The notes under the pieces: generated by a model | What the model saw: the letters and a program-made list of their open reading frames with translations, nothing else | Database searches by the model: none | What the model was told of the DNA's origin: nothing | In this document: positions 52,915-62,012 of the stretch, piece after piece | Numbering within the stretch: the first letter of the stretch is position 1 | How the letters are laid out: the number at the start of each line of letters is the position of its first letter | Assembly: GCA_903955385.1 (NCBI GenBank) | Contig: CAJBNH010000189.1 | Coordinates: forward strand, 1-64,000 | Direction of reading: 5' to 3' | Source of the DNA: an uncultured Myxococcales bacterium | Lineage (GTDB): Bacteria > Myxococcota_A > UBA9042 | Length of the DNA stretch: 64,000 nucleotides | Position numbers and translations under genes: made by a program

Positions 52915-54216
52915 CTAGAGGACGTACACCTTGGCGCGCTTGCTCGTCAGCTTGCGGGTGGCGTTGCGCGAGTCGACCAGCACGTCGGTGCGAGCGCAGA
53001 TGTCCTCGTAATCGAACACCTTGTGGTCCGTGGTGATCACCACCAAGTCGTAGGACTCGAGCTTGGACAGGTCGGCGATGCTCTTGCCGGTGGCGCTCTC
53101 GTGCCGGTACTCGGGAACGTGCGGGTCGAAGTAATCGACGTGCGCGCCCTTCTTCTCCAGCAGCTCGATGACGGTCAGCGAGGGGCTCTCGCGGTAGTCG
53201 TCGATGTCGCGCTTGTAGGCCACGCCCAGCACCAGCACCTTGGCGTTCTTCAGGGCCTTGCCGGCCTCGTTCAACGCGTCCTGACAGAGCTGGGTCACAT
53301 GCGCGGGCATCGCGGTGTTGATCGTGTCCGCCAGCTCGATGAAGCGCGCCTGATAGTTCAGCGTGCGCAGCTTCCACGACAGGTAGAGCGGGTCGATCGG
53401 GATGCAGTGGCCGCCCAGACCGGGGCCCGGGTAGAACGGCATGAAGCCGAACGGCTTGGAGGCGGCGGCGTCGATGATCTCGAACGTGTTCAGGCCGAGC
53501 TTGTGGCACATCAGCGCCAGCTCGTTGACCAGACCGATGTTGACGGCGCGGAACGTGTTCTCGAGCAGCTTGCTCATCTCTGCCGCGTCGGGGCTGGAGA
53601 CCGGGCGCACGTCATCGATGAACAGGCCGTACAAGGCCTGGACAGCCGCGCTACAGGCAGGCGTCAGGCCGCCGACGGTCTTGGGCGTGTTCTTGACGCC
53701 GTACTTCTCGTTGCCCGGGTCGACGCGCTCGGGCGAGAAGACCACGTGGAAGTCCTGACCGGCGACCATTCCGCTGGCCTGCTCGAGCATCGGCACCATC
53801 ACCTCGCGGGTGAAGCCGGGGTAGGTGGTCGACTCGAGGATGAACAGCTGCCCCTTCTTCATGAAGGGCGTGACGGAGTCGACGGCCTTGATGATGTACG
53901 AATTGTCGGGGTCGCGGGTCTTGGACAGGGGCGTGGGCACGCAGATGACGACGGCGTCGGCTTCGGCGACCTTCTCGAACGTCGTGTAGGCAGTCAGCAA
54001 ACCCTTCTGGACCAGAGGCGCCATCAGCTCGCTGGGCACGTCGCCGATGTCCGAGATGCCGGCGTTGATGCGATCGACGCGATACTTTTGGATGTCGATG
54101 CCAAGCGTGCGCAGGCCGACCGACGCGATGCGCGTGGCCAGCGGCAGGCCGACATAGCCGAGGCCGACGACCGCTACGGTCGCGGTGCGCGAGCGGATCT
54201 TGTCTTGCAGGGTCAC
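52915..54216 (-). CDS. UDP-N-acetyl-hexosamine 6-dehydrogenase (WbpA/TviB-like)
   Basis: The enzyme oxidises C6 of a UDP-HexNAc twice with NAD to the uronic acid used in surface polysaccharides. NAD motif: VAVVGLGYVGLPLATRIA. Substrate and catalytic regions: ESTTYPGFTREVM, FSPERVDPGN and the active Cys in GPGLGGHCIPIDPLYLSW, typical of the WbpA/TviB/WecC branch rather than UDP-glucose dehydrogenase. The C-terminal UDP domain carries VLVLGVAYKRDIDDYRESPS. GTG 54216 with GGAG six bases upstream gives 433 residues. It leads the unit with flippase-like protein and kinase, from a good promoter at 54287-54315. Confidence 0.9.
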   Translation of the reverse strand: MTLQDKIRSRTATVAVVGLGYVGLPLATRIASVGLRTLGIDIQKYRVDRINAGISDIGDVPSELMAPLVQKGLLTAYTTFEKVAEADAVVICVPTPLSKTRDPDNSYIIKAVDSVTPFMKKGQLFILESTTYPGFTREVMVPMLEQASGMVAGQDFHVVFSPERVDPGNEKYGVKNTPKTVGGLTPACSAAVQALYGLFIDDVRPVSSPDAAEMSKLLENTFRAVNIGLVNELALMCHKLGLNTFEIIDAAASKPFGFMPFYPGPGLGGHCIPIDPLYLSWKLRTLNYQARFIELADTINTAMPAHVTQLCQDALNEAGKALKNAKVLVLGVAYKRDIDDYRESPSLTVIELLEKKGAHVDYFDPHVPEYRHESATGKSIADLSKLESYDLVVITTDHKVFDYEDICARTDVLVDSRNATRKLTSKRAKVYVL

Positions 54217-54286
54217 GGCGGACTCCGATGCCGGGCAGGGAAAGGTTGGGGGGAGACGAGAACACTGGGCCCCGGCGAGGGCCGGA

Positions 54287-54315
54287 ATGGTACGGGCGCG
54301 CCGGGAAAGGGTCAA
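54287..54315 (-). promoter_or_regulatory. Promoter of the UDP-sugar dehydrogenase operon
   Basis: On the minus strand TTGACC (54315-54310) and TACCAT (54292-54287) are 17 bases apart, matching five and four of six consensus positions. It is about 70 bases upstream of the start codon. Confidence 0.6.
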
Positions 54316-54382
54316 TGTCGAAGGGCAGGTCGCGACGTCCCAAACCAGAACTGTCCGGTCCCGCGGACTTCGCAGCGATCGT

Positions 54383-54411
54383 TTGACAGCGGCCCGGGTT
54401 GGGTCTAGATC
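54383..54411 (+). promoter_or_regulatory. Promoter of the RdgC-like unit
   Basis: A perfect TTGACA (54383-54388) and TAGATC (54406-54411) are separated by 17 bases. The start codon is 180 bases downstream, leaving a long leader. Confidence 0.5.
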
Positions 54412-54593
54412 GCGCGCCCGGTCCGCCTTCCCGGCTGTGGACCCCAACTCCTGCACTCCGCCGGACCGACGCGCCGACACCCCGCACAAGCCACCCCGCC
54501 CGCCTCGTGTCGACCCGGATGCGAACGGTTGGCCGTGATGCCGCTGCGAGCCGACCGCGGTTTCTTCGGGTGCCTCGGGAATCGGAGCTGAAC

Positions 54594-55217
54594 ATGGGTC
54601 TGGTCAACGGCACTATCAGCTACTTGCGCTTTGTGGCGAACGGCGTGCCCGAGGCGTTCGAGGAGGCCTACTGCGCCGCCTTGCGCGAGCACCGCTTTCA
54701 CGAGATCGACCCGAACAGCGACCTGGAGCGGTCAACGGGCTGGGTGCAGTTCGAAGACGCGTTCTCCAGCGACTGGGACCCGGGCACGTTCGTGACGCCC
54801 AGCGGCCACGTGCTGCTGCGGTTGCGTGTCGACACCCTCAAGATCCCCGCGGTGACGCTGAAAGCCTACGTCGAGCAGGCCGCGCGTGAGCGGTGTGCTG
54901 CGGACAAGCGCGACAAGCTGATCCGCCGCGAGATCGACGTGCTCAAGCTCGAGGTCAAGAAGGGCCTGCGCAAGCGCAGCCTGCCGCGGATGCAGCTGCT
55001 CGAAGTGTGCTGGACGATCGCCACCGGCGAGGTGCGGCTGATGTCGACGTCGCGGGCGGCGGCCACCCTGTTCGTCGAGAGCTTCGAAAAGACGTTCCAC
55101 CAGGAACTCAAGCCCGTGGGCCTGCTGAGCGTGCTGTGGCTGCGCGGCATGGACGACGCCGAGATCGACCATCTGGCCGGTCTGGAACCCGAGCCCTTCC
55201 ACCTGGCGCGCATCTGA
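54594..55217 (+). CDS. RdgC-like protein, N-terminal half
   Basis: RdgC is a ring-shaped dimeric DNA clamp that limits RecA action and is linked to replication and recombination. This 207-residue protein follows the pattern of the N-terminal two-thirds of E. coli RdgC: an opening strand region (GTISYLRFVANGVPEAFEEA), a conserved STGWVQF segment, VLLRLRVDTLKIPAVTLKAY, the charged helix (KRDKLIRREIDVLKLEVKKG) and LPRMQLLEVCWTIATGEVRL. ATG 54594 has GGAG six bases upstream. It is shorter than RdgC (about 303), and the next gene appears to supply the missing C-terminal part. The assignment is by motif pattern, not alignment. Confidence 0.65.
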   Translation: MGLVNGTISYLRFVANGVPEAFEEAYCAALREHRFHEIDPNSDLERSTGWVQFEDAFSSDWDPGTFVTPSGHVLLRLRVDTLKIPAVTLKAYVEQAARERCAADKRDKLIRREIDVLKLEVKKGLRKRSLPRMQLLEVCWTIATGEVRLMSTSRAAATLFVESFEKTFHQELKPVGLLSVLWLRGMDDAEIDHLAGLEPEPFHLARI

Positions 55218-55254
55218 GCCGTACCCCCAAGATTGGACTGTGAAGGAGCCGCCC

Positions 55255-55770
55255 ATGGCCGAGACCAGCCGCGAGAGATACGCCTTTCTGGGACGCGAGT
55301 TCCTGACTTGGCTGTGGTATGAGTCCGCCCACAACAACAGCCGCGTGCAGACCGACACGTTTGGTGCCGTGCAGGTCGAATTCGGCCAGCGGCTGACTTT
55401 GGAGACCGGCGGCAACGTGCGGGAGGGCAGCACCGTGTCGGCCGACGCTCCGACGGAAACCGAAGAAGCCCGGACGGCGCTGCGCACGGGCAAGAAGGTG
55501 TCGCGGGCGCGCCTGATCCTCGAGGTCGCCGACAAGCACTACGAGCTGGGCATCGACGCCGAGACGCTGACGCTGTCGCAGCTGAAGCTGCCGGTTGTGT
55601 CGGGCGGAGAGGACCTGTGGCGCATCGAGGAGCGGCTGAAGCTGCTGGACGAGGTCGAGGCCATCATCGACGAGCTGTATGTCGCGTTTGTGCGGCTGCG
55701 GCGTGACGAAGAGGCGTGGGGACGCGTGCGCGAGGCCATGCGCGAGTGGGTGCTCGAGGTTCCGGCGTAA
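55255..55770 (+). CDS. RdgC-like protein, C-terminal half
   Basis: The 171-residue product begins RERYAFLGREFLTWLWYES and has ARTALRTGKKVSRARLILEV then AETLTLSQLKLPVV, close in pattern to the C-terminal third of E. coli RdgC (GKVVTKLALDWQQRIQFVM, SLKRLKF). It ends in a helix rich in Glu, Leu and Val (RLKLLDEVEAIIDELYVAFV). ATG 55255 is preceded by AGGAG. It starts 37 bases after the partner gene. The two may form a split clamp. If this is wrong, the protein is a conserved small partner of unknown role. Confidence 0.6.
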   Translation: MAETSRERYAFLGREFLTWLWYESAHNNSRVQTDTFGAVQVEFGQRLTLETGGNVREGSTVSADAPTETEEARTALRTGKKVSRARLILEVADKHYELGIDAETLTLSQLKLPVVSGGEDLWRIEERLKLLDEVEAIIDELYVAFVRLRRDEEAWGRVREAMREWVLEVPA

Positions 55771-55791
55771 GCGTTCGGGGGAAGTCCGGCC

Positions 55792-57222
55792 GTGCTCTTC
55801 AACAGCGTGCTCTATCTCGTGTTCCTCACCGTAGCGGTGGCCGGCTCATGGCTGCTGCTGCGCGCGGGCATGCTGCGGATCCTGTTTCTGTTCCTGGCCA
55901 GCTGCCTGTTCTACATGGCCTGGAACCCGGTGTTCATCCTGCTGATCTTGGGGTCGACCGTCATCGACTTCACGCTCGCCCGGTTGATCGCCTCGACCGC
56001 GCCCGAGCGGCCCGGCAAGCGAAAGGCGCTGATGCTGACCAGCATCGGCATGAACCTGACGCTGCTGGGATACTTCAAGTACCTGAATTTCTTCGCACAG
56101 AACGTGGCCTCTGCGCTGACGGGGCTGGGGCTGGAGACGCACATTCCGGTGTGGGACATCGTGCTGCCGGTCGGCATCTCGTTCTACACGTTCCAGACGA
56201 TGAGCTACACCATCGACGTGTATCGGCGCGAGATCCCCGCCGAGAAATCGCTGCTGCGGTTCGCGCTGTTCAGCACGTTCTTCCCGCAGCTGGTCGCCGG
56301 CCCCATCGTGCGCGCCCACATCTTCCTGCCGCAGCTTCATGCCGGCCCCAAGCTGGACCGCGACCGCGTGTCTGAGGGGCTGTATCGCATCGCTCGCGGC
56401 CTGCTGAAGAAGGTGGTGGTGGCCGACTTTTTGGCAGTCAACTTGGTCGACCGCGTGTTTTCCAACCCGGACGTCTACTCGTCGACCGAGATCCTGGTGG
56501 GCCTCTACGCCTATACCATGCAGATCTACTGTGACTTTTCGGGCTACACCGACGTCGCTGTCGGGTCGGCGGCGCTGCTGGGCTACACGCTGCCCGAGAA
56601 CTTCAACCGACCGTACCGCGCCACGTCCGTCGCCGACTTCTGGCGTCGCTGGCACATCACGCTGTCGACCTGGTTGCGCTACTACGTGTTCTTCCCGTTG
56701 GGCGGCTCTCGCGGGTCGGTCTGGCGCGCCCACCGCAACACCTTCATCACCTTTGTGCTGATCGGCCTGTGGCACGGCGCCAACTGGACGTTTGTGCTGT
56801 ACGGCGTGGTGCATGCGCTCGCGGTCATGATCAACCGCGTGCAGCACCGCCACAAACCCAAGGCGTTCACCCAACAGGCACAACCGTGGCACCAGACGCT
56901 GTGGAAGGTCGTGTTGACGTTCCACTTCGTGGTGTTCGCGCGCATCCTGTTCCGCGCGCCGGGACTGGATGAGGCTTGGAATCTCGCGGGCTCGCTCTTC
57001 ACGCAAGGGTGGGGCTTTGCCCGCATCGACACGCTGACTTGGGTGATCCTGTTGGGTTCCTTCGCGATCCACTTCAGCCCGCCCGACCTGACCGGCCGCC
57101 TGCACAAGGCCTTCGTCCGTCTGCCCGCCTATGCGCAGGGCATGGTGCTCGCGTTGCTGGGTGCCGCCATGAGCTCGGTTGCCGAGACCGAGGTCGTGCC
57201 CTTCATCTACTTCCAATTCTAG
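55792..57222 (+). CDS. MBOAT-family O-acyltransferase, AlgI-like
   Basis: The protein transfers acyl groups across the membrane to cell-surface polysaccharide. It has about eleven membrane helices in 476 residues and the marks VGISFYTFQTMSYTIDVYR, STFFPQLVAGPIVR, YCDFSGYTDVAVGSAALLG, NFNRPYRATSVADFWRRWHI and the active-site His near residue 327 in LIGLWHGANWTFVLYG. GTG 55792 starts it. It follows the RdgC pair by 21 bases and is followed by an SGNH gene 40 bases later, the classic acyl-transfer pair (as AlgI with AlgJ/AlgX). Confidence 0.93.
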   Translation: MLFNSVLYLVFLTVAVAGSWLLLRAGMLRILFLFLASCLFYMAWNPVFILLILGSTVIDFTLARLIASTAPERPGKRKALMLTSIGMNLTLLGYFKYLNFFAQNVASALTGLGLETHIPVWDIVLPVGISFYTFQTMSYTIDVYRREIPAEKSLLRFALFSTFFPQLVAGPIVRAHIFLPQLHAGPKLDRDRVSEGLYRIARGLLKKVVVADFLAVNLVDRVFSNPDVYSSTEILVGLYAYTMQIYCDFSGYTDVAVGSAALLGYTLPENFNRPYRATSVADFWRRWHITLSTWLRYYVFFPLGGSRGSVWRAHRNTFITFVLIGLWHGANWTFVLYGVVHALAVMINRVQHRHKPKAFTQQAQPWHQTLWKVVLTFHFVVFARILFRAPGLDEAWNLAGSLFTQGWGFARIDTLTWVILLGSFAIHFSPPDLTGRLHKAFVRLPAYAQGMVLALLGAAMSSVAETEVVPFIYFQF

Positions 57223-57262
57223 GCCTTTTCGCTCCAGACCGGCCGCGTCGACCCTGAGGACC

Positions 57263-58876
57263 ATGACTCCCCGCACTGAAGCATCGCAAGCATCGCCCGC
57301 TGTACCGCCGTCGTCGACGCCGGTACTGCCGTGGCGCGCGCTGGGGCACTTGGCCACCGTCGTCGCCATCCTGTTTGCCGTCAGCTTGGTCCCGTACTTC
57401 GACGCCCGACTCGAGGACTACCGGTATTGGGACCGCGTCGATGCCAGCCCGTTGCTGCGCGCCGCGACCTTCACGCCACCACCCCAGCCAGAGGCCGCGC
57501 TGCTGGCCGGGATGCCGGCGGCGAAAGACGACGACGAGGGAGAGATCTCTGGCGACGACCTGGACAAGCTGGCGGGGGTCACCGTTGCAGGAGCCAAGGC
57601 CGGGGCGCTGCCGACCGCGGGCGACAAGGAGGTCGGCGAGCCTCTGGAACTGGCCGAAGCCGACACGCCCACGGCACCCGGACCCCGCACGGCCGTCGCC
57701 TCTGCCGAGGGACCGCTCGACATCGAGGCCAAGGCGTTCGGCGACCAGAAAGTATGGCTGCAAGACCCACAGGCCATGCTGGACCCGTTCTTCCGGGCGC
57801 TGGTCGAGCTTGCGCAGGGCCGCAGAACCTATGTCCGCATCGCCCATTACGGCGACTCGCACACGGCCAACGATGGCATCACCCACGTGGTTCGCCAGCT
57901 GCTGCAGCGTCGGTTCGGCGACGGCGGCCACGGCTTCACGCTGGTCGAGGGCCGCACCCAGTGGTACGTGCACAAGGGCATCAAGCGCACGTCCTCTGGC
58001 GGCTGGGAGCTCGTCAACTTCCTGACCGGAAACGCGAAAGACGGCGCCTACGGCTTCGGCGGCGTGGCAGCCGACGGCACGCCGGGTGCCACCTTCGGTC
58101 TGGCGACCGTGCCCAAGCACCCCGCGAGCCGTATGACGCTGTATTACCGAAGTCGGGGAAGGGCGACGATCACCGCGACCCTGAACAAGAAGGCGCTGGC
58201 ACCGCTGGAGATCGACACCGCGCCCGGCACCGACGGCAGCTACACCTGGACGGCGCCCAATGGCGTGCAGGCGATGCAGTGGCGGGTCAAGGCCGGCCGT
58301 GTGCGCGTATACGGCGGGGCTCTGGAGCGTGACAGGGGGCTGATCTACGACAGCTTGGGAGAGGTCGGCGCGCGCGGCACCCGCTGGCTGAATGCCGACG
58401 CCAAGCATCTGGAGGGTCAGATGCGTGACCGTCCGGTGGACCTGCTGATCCTCAACTACGGTGGCAACGAGCGCACGGACAAGCTGAGCGAGGCCGATTA
58501 CCTCGACCAGATGAAGCAGTCGGTGGCCCGGATGCGTGCCGGTCATCCCCAGGGTGCGTGTCTGCTGTTGGGGCCCGGCGACCACGGCGTCAAGCGGCGG
58601 GGCAAGGTCGTCAGCGACGCCACCGTCTGGAAGATCAACCAGTGGCAGCAGAAGCTGGCTGGACAGGTGGGCTGCGGCTATTTCGACGCCATCGCGCTGA
58701 TGGGCGGTCAGGGCTCGATGGGACGCTGGGTGTCGGCGGGGCTTGGCTGGGCGGACTATTCGCACTTCACGCCGCGGGGCGAGCAGGCGATGGGCGTCGG
58801 GATCTACCGGGCGCTGCTCAAGGGCCTCGAACAGCACCTGCAGCGCGTCAAGGGCACCACCGCCAAGGCGGATTGA
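57263..58876 (+). CDS. Membrane-anchored SGNH/GDSL hydrolase-like acyltransferase partner
   Basis: After one N-terminal membrane helix (LGHLATVVAILFAVSLVPYF) and an Ala/Glu-rich linker, an SGNH domain begins near residue 190: the nucleophile Ser near 198 in IAHYGDSHTANDGITHVVRQ, the oxyanion Gly/Asn in LLILNYGGNERTD, and the final Asp/His in YSHFTPRGEQAMG. The fold acts outside the membrane and probably receives acyl groups from the adjacent MBOAT protein. Its length is 537. ATG 57263 is used; the frame is open further upstream but overlaps the MBOAT gene. A paralogue faces it on the opposite strand. Confidence 0.85.
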   Translation: MTPRTEASQASPAVPPSSTPVLPWRALGHLATVVAILFAVSLVPYFDARLEDYRYWDRVDASPLLRAATFTPPPQPEAALLAGMPAAKDDDEGEISGDDLDKLAGVTVAGAKAGALPTAGDKEVGEPLELAEADTPTAPGPRTAVASAEGPLDIEAKAFGDQKVWLQDPQAMLDPFFRALVELAQGRRTYVRIAHYGDSHTANDGITHVVRQLLQRRFGDGGHGFTLVEGRTQWYVHKGIKRTSSGGWELVNFLTGNAKDGAYGFGGVAADGTPGATFGLATVPKHPASRMTLYYRSRGRATITATLNKKALAPLEIDTAPGTDGSYTWTAPNGVQAMQWRVKAGRVRVYGGALERDRGLIYDSLGEVGARGTRWLNADAKHLEGQMRDRPVDLLILNYGGNERTDKLSEADYLDQMKQSVARMRAGHPQGACLLLGPGDHGVKRRGKVVSDATVWKINQWQQKLAGQVGCGYFDAIALMGGQGSMGRWVSAGLGWADYSHFTPRGEQAMGVGIYRALLKGLEQHLQRVKGTTAKAD

Positions 58877-58891
58877 GCAGCGGACGCGGTT

Positions 58892-60277
58892 CTACCGGTG
58901 CCCCTTTGTCGCCGGCCGCTTGGCCTTCTTCGCGGGTCGCGCGTTGGAGTGCACCGGCGCGTGTTTCTGCTTGTGGGCGGCCGGCTTCTTGCGCGTCACG
59001 CCGTAGTCCTTCATCAGCGCGTAGTGGAACAGCTCGGCCATCCACGGATAGCCCTTGCGCGTCAGGTGCACGTCGTCCGAGGTGCCCAACCCCGCCTTCT
59101 GCCACTCGATCATGGAACCCGGGCCACCCATCGCGGCTACGGCGTCCCACCAGCCGCAGCCCAGCTCCTCTGCCGCCTGCCGGGAGGCCGCAATCACCGC
59201 AGGCGTCCGCGCCATGGGGCGTCGGGTACCGTCCGCTTCTTTGCTGAGCCGGTCGGTTGGGCCGACCAGCAGGCAGGCCGCGGTCGGTCGCGCTTCTCTC
59301 AAGCGGGTCAAGACCTTGCGCCAGGTGTCCAGATACGCATCGATCGGTTGCCCCTCGTCGCCCACCGCGTTGGTGCCATAGGCGAACACGACAAGGTCGG
59401 GGCGGCGGTCGTTCAGCATCGCGCGCCAGGTGTCCTCACTCCAGTGCAGCATCACCTCGGCGTTCATGCCGGGAATACCCAGCTGGTCCAGGATCACGCC
59501 GGGCTGGCGGCGGTCGAATGCAAGGCCATACACCGTCACGGGTCCCGTGCCGGCCGGAGCGATGCGCACCGCGTGGCCTCCGTCAGGCACCCGCCAACCT
59601 AGCTTGCGCACTCGGGATTCAGTGTCTCGGGTGGCGACGACGTGGACGGTGCCATCGATGTCCACCAACAGGTCGCCACCTTGCGGAGAACCCCGCACCC
59701 ACACGTCGATCTGGCCCACCCGGCGGCCGTGAGGATTGTCTTCGGTCGTGCGGACCAACGCGAAGTCGGCGGGGTCAGCGCTGGTCATCGTCAGCCCGGC
59801 CAGACCGTAGTCGCCGCTCAAATCGGGGTTGGTGGTCTTGTAGCGGTCGACCGCCCAGCCTTTGCTCGCGTCGACGTTGATGTCCTGGTGGCGATACCCG
59901 GCGTGCCACTTGGCGGGGAACACGAACCCGTGGCCCGCGTCGCCGTAGTGGTCTTGCAGGATCCGCCGCAGCTCACCCGTCCACAGGTCGGCCGCTGTGT
60001 GCGAGGCGCCGTAAAACGCGATGCGGGCTTGGCCTTTGCCCCGTGCCGCCCGCTTCACTGCCTTGAACCAGGGGTCCAGCGCCGCTTGGGACGGGTCGAC
60101 GATCTCGATGGCTTTGCCGGGGCGTCCTTGGGGGTCTGGGGGCCGCAGGGGCGGGCCTGCGGACGCAGGGGCCGCAAGCAGCGCGCACGCGCACGTCAGG
60201 CCCCAGACGGCCACGCGAATAGCAGCACGGGGATTGTGTGTGGTGGGGCGGGCCGACGCGGTCATGGGCTGCTGCAT
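58892..60277 (-). CDS. Second SGNH-fold protein, paralogue with altered GDSH motif
   Basis: The 461-residue protein has a signal-like N-terminus (AIRVAVWGLTCACALLAAPA), then the SGNH core: IAFYGASHTAADLWTGELRR near residue 90, LVVFAYGTNAVGDEG and GTSDDVHLTRKGYPW near 403. In block I Asp of GDSH is replaced by Ala while Ser is kept. The C-terminal tail is basic (KKPAAHKQKHAP). It faces the other SGNH gene tail to tail (15-base gap) and shares its spacing of motifs, so the two look like paralogues from duplication. Start at ATG 60277 is tentative (60265 is an alternative). Confidence 0.8.
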   Translation of the reverse strand: MQQPMTASARPTTHNPRAAIRVAVWGLTCACALLAAPASAGPPLRPPDPQGRPGKAIEIVDPSQAALDPWFKAVKRAARGKGQARIAFYGASHTAADLWTGELRRILQDHYGDAGHGFVFPAKWHAGYRHQDINVDASKGWAVDRYKTTNPDLSGDYGLAGLTMTSADPADFALVRTTEDNPHGRRVGQIDVWVRGSPQGGDLLVDIDGTVHVVATRDTESRVRKLGWRVPDGGHAVRIAPAGTGPVTVYGLAFDRRQPGVILDQLGIPGMNAEVMLHWSEDTWRAMLNDRRPDLVVFAYGTNAVGDEGQPIDAYLDTWRKVLTRLREARPTAACLLVGPTDRLSKEADGTRRPMARTPAVIAASRQAAEELGCGWWDAVAAMGGPGSMIEWQKAGLGTSDDVHLTRKGYPWMAELFHYALMKDYGVTRKKPAAHKQKHAPVHSNARPAKKAKRPATKGHR

Positions 60278-60347
60278 AGCATCCCGGATCCGCCAGCGCC
60301 AAGAATCCGCCGCAACGACGGGCCACACGGTCGAGTCGCCGACCGGG

Positions 60348-61859
60348 TCAGGGCTGCAGCAGCGCGTAGCGAGAGTGGCCGTTGCGCAGCACGAACAGCA
60401 GCACCCGACCGCCCTGAGCCGCCCGCGCAAGCTCGTCCACCGACACAACCGGGTGGTGATTGACCTCCAGCAGCAAGTCGCCGCGCCGCAGCCCCGCCTT
60501 GTCCGCCGGGCAGTCTTCGGTCACATCGACGACGACCAGACCCTGCAGCTGGGGAGGCAGCCGCAGTCCACGTCGCAGCTGGGGGCTCAGCGGAGCGACC
60601 TGAAGTCCGGCGATGGCAGCACCGGCCTCCTCTGTACCGCGCTGGGCCGCCTGGGTGCCCGGTTGCTGGCCCAACACGACGGGAACGGTCAAGGCCTTGC
60701 CCGCCCTCACGAATTCTACCTTGATGTGGGTTCCTGCTTCGTGGCTGGCCACCAGGTTGCGCAGACGCCCGGAGGTGTCGACCGTGGTGGTATCCACCTT
60801 CGTCACGATGTCGCCCCGCATCAGCCCCGACTTGTCTGCGGGACTGCCCGGCTGCACTTCCGAGACCAGAACGCCCTTGGCTGACCCGAAGGCCTGTTGC
60901 AGCTCGGTGTCCAGATCCTGAATCCCGACCCCAAGCCAACCCCGCGAGACGCGGCCGTTCTTGATCAGTGCCGACATGATCGGTCGAACCATGTTGGTCG
61001 GGATCGAGAAGCCGATGCCCTGGTTGCCGCCGGTCCGCGACAGGATGGCGGTGTTGATGCCGACCAGCTCTCCGCGCAAATTCACCAGCGCACCCCCGGA
61101 GTTGCCTGGGTTGATCGCCGCATCGGTCTGGATGAAATCCTCGTAGTCCACGATGCGCATGTCGGCGCGGCCCTTGGCGGACACGATCCCCTGCGTCACG
61201 GTCTGGGCCAGCCCAAACGGGCTGCCGATCGCCAGCACCGTCTCGCCCAGCCGCAATCGGTCCGAGTCGGCCAGTGCAAGGGTTTGCAGCCCCTCGACTT
61301 TTCCCTGCAAGCGCAGCACGGCGATGTCGCTGCGGGGGTCGGCACCGGCCAGCTTGGCCTCGAAGATTCGGCCATCGGCCAGCTTGACCTGAATCTCGGA
61401 TGCCTGCTCGATCACGTGGTTGTTGGTCACCACGATGCCGTCGTCGCCGACGATCACGCCCGAGCCCAAGCTGTTCTCGCGACGACTGCGCTCTTCCGGG
61501 TCGCCGAAGAAGCCGCGGAAAGCCGGTTCGTCAATGGCGGCGGAGCGTTGGCGCACGATGCGGGTCGTCGAGATGTTGACCACACTCTGCACGGCGCGCT
61601 CGGCGATGTCCGACACGAGGTTCGACGCAGCGATGGGATCGAGCGCGGGCGTCGGTGCGGCGGGGGCTGGCGCGACCGGTGTGGGGGGGGCAATCGGCGG
61701 GGGCGTGGGCGCAGAAGCGGTGGCCATCGGCGCAGCGGCCGGCGGGTTCTGCACGGCGTGGCGGCACTGCCCCAGCGTCAGGACGGTCAGACCGAGCGCG
61801 ACCGCCAGCAGCACGCGGGGGCGGCCAGACAGGGCGGAGACGAGGGGATTGGGGGACAT
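60348..61859 (-). CDS. DegP-like periplasmic serine protease (trypsin + two PDZ domains)
   Basis: The protein degrades or refolds damaged envelope proteins. A hydrophobic N-terminal segment (VLLAVALGLTVLTLGQC) is followed by a Pro-rich linker. The trypsin-like triad is His in VVTNNHVIEQ, Asp in PRSDIAVLRL and Ser in INPGNSGGALVNLRG, near residues 144, 178 and 254. Two PDZ domains follow (RGWLGVGIQDLDTELQ from about 310 and GLVVVDVTEDCPADKAGLRR in the second). Length 503. The Cys in LGQC has Gln at -1, so lipid modification is unlikely; it is probably a signal anchor. A GGGAGG box precedes the ATG. Confidence 0.92.
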   Translation of the reverse strand: MSPNPLVSALSGRPRVLLAVALGLTVLTLGQCRHAVQNPPAAAPMATASAPTPPPIAPPTPVAPAPAAPTPALDPIAASNLVSDIAERAVQSVVNISTTRIVRQRSAAIDEPAFRGFFGDPEERSRRENSLGSGVIVGDDGIVVTNNHVIEQASEIQVKLADGRIFEAKLAGADPRSDIAVLRLQGKVEGLQTLALADSDRLRLGETVLAIGSPFGLAQTVTQGIVSAKGRADMRIVDYEDFIQTDAAINPGNSGGALVNLRGELVGINTAILSRTGGNQGIGFSIPTNMVRPIMSALIKNGRVSRGWLGVGIQDLDTELQQAFGSAKGVLVSEVQPGSPADKSGLMRGDIVTKVDTTTVDTSGRLRNLVASHEAGTHIKVEFVRAGKALTVPVVLGQQPGTQAAQRGTEEAGAAIAGLQVAPLSPQLRRGLRLPPQLQGLVVVDVTEDCPADKAGLRRGDLLLEVNHHPVVSVDELARAAQGGRVLLFVLRNGHSRYALLQP

Positions 61860-62012
61860 GGGCGTACCTCCCGAAGGGGTCGCGCGGCGCGGCGGAACGT
61901 CGGGTCGCGGGTGTCAGGCACGAAAGGACGCGCACCCCCGCAGGGCAAGGGCCGTTCGCGGGCTGCTGAGCCACCGGTCGCACCGTACGTCGAAGTCCGC
62001 AAGCCGGCGCGG

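Larger units (their letters stand above)
54217..54593. other. Divergent intergenic region with two promoters
   Basis: These 377 bases separate two divergent units. A minus-strand promoter lies at 54287-54315 and a plus-strand promoter at 54383-54411. A reading frame continues through part of it on the plus strand, but its sequence looks non-coding. No further gene. Confidence 0.6.
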
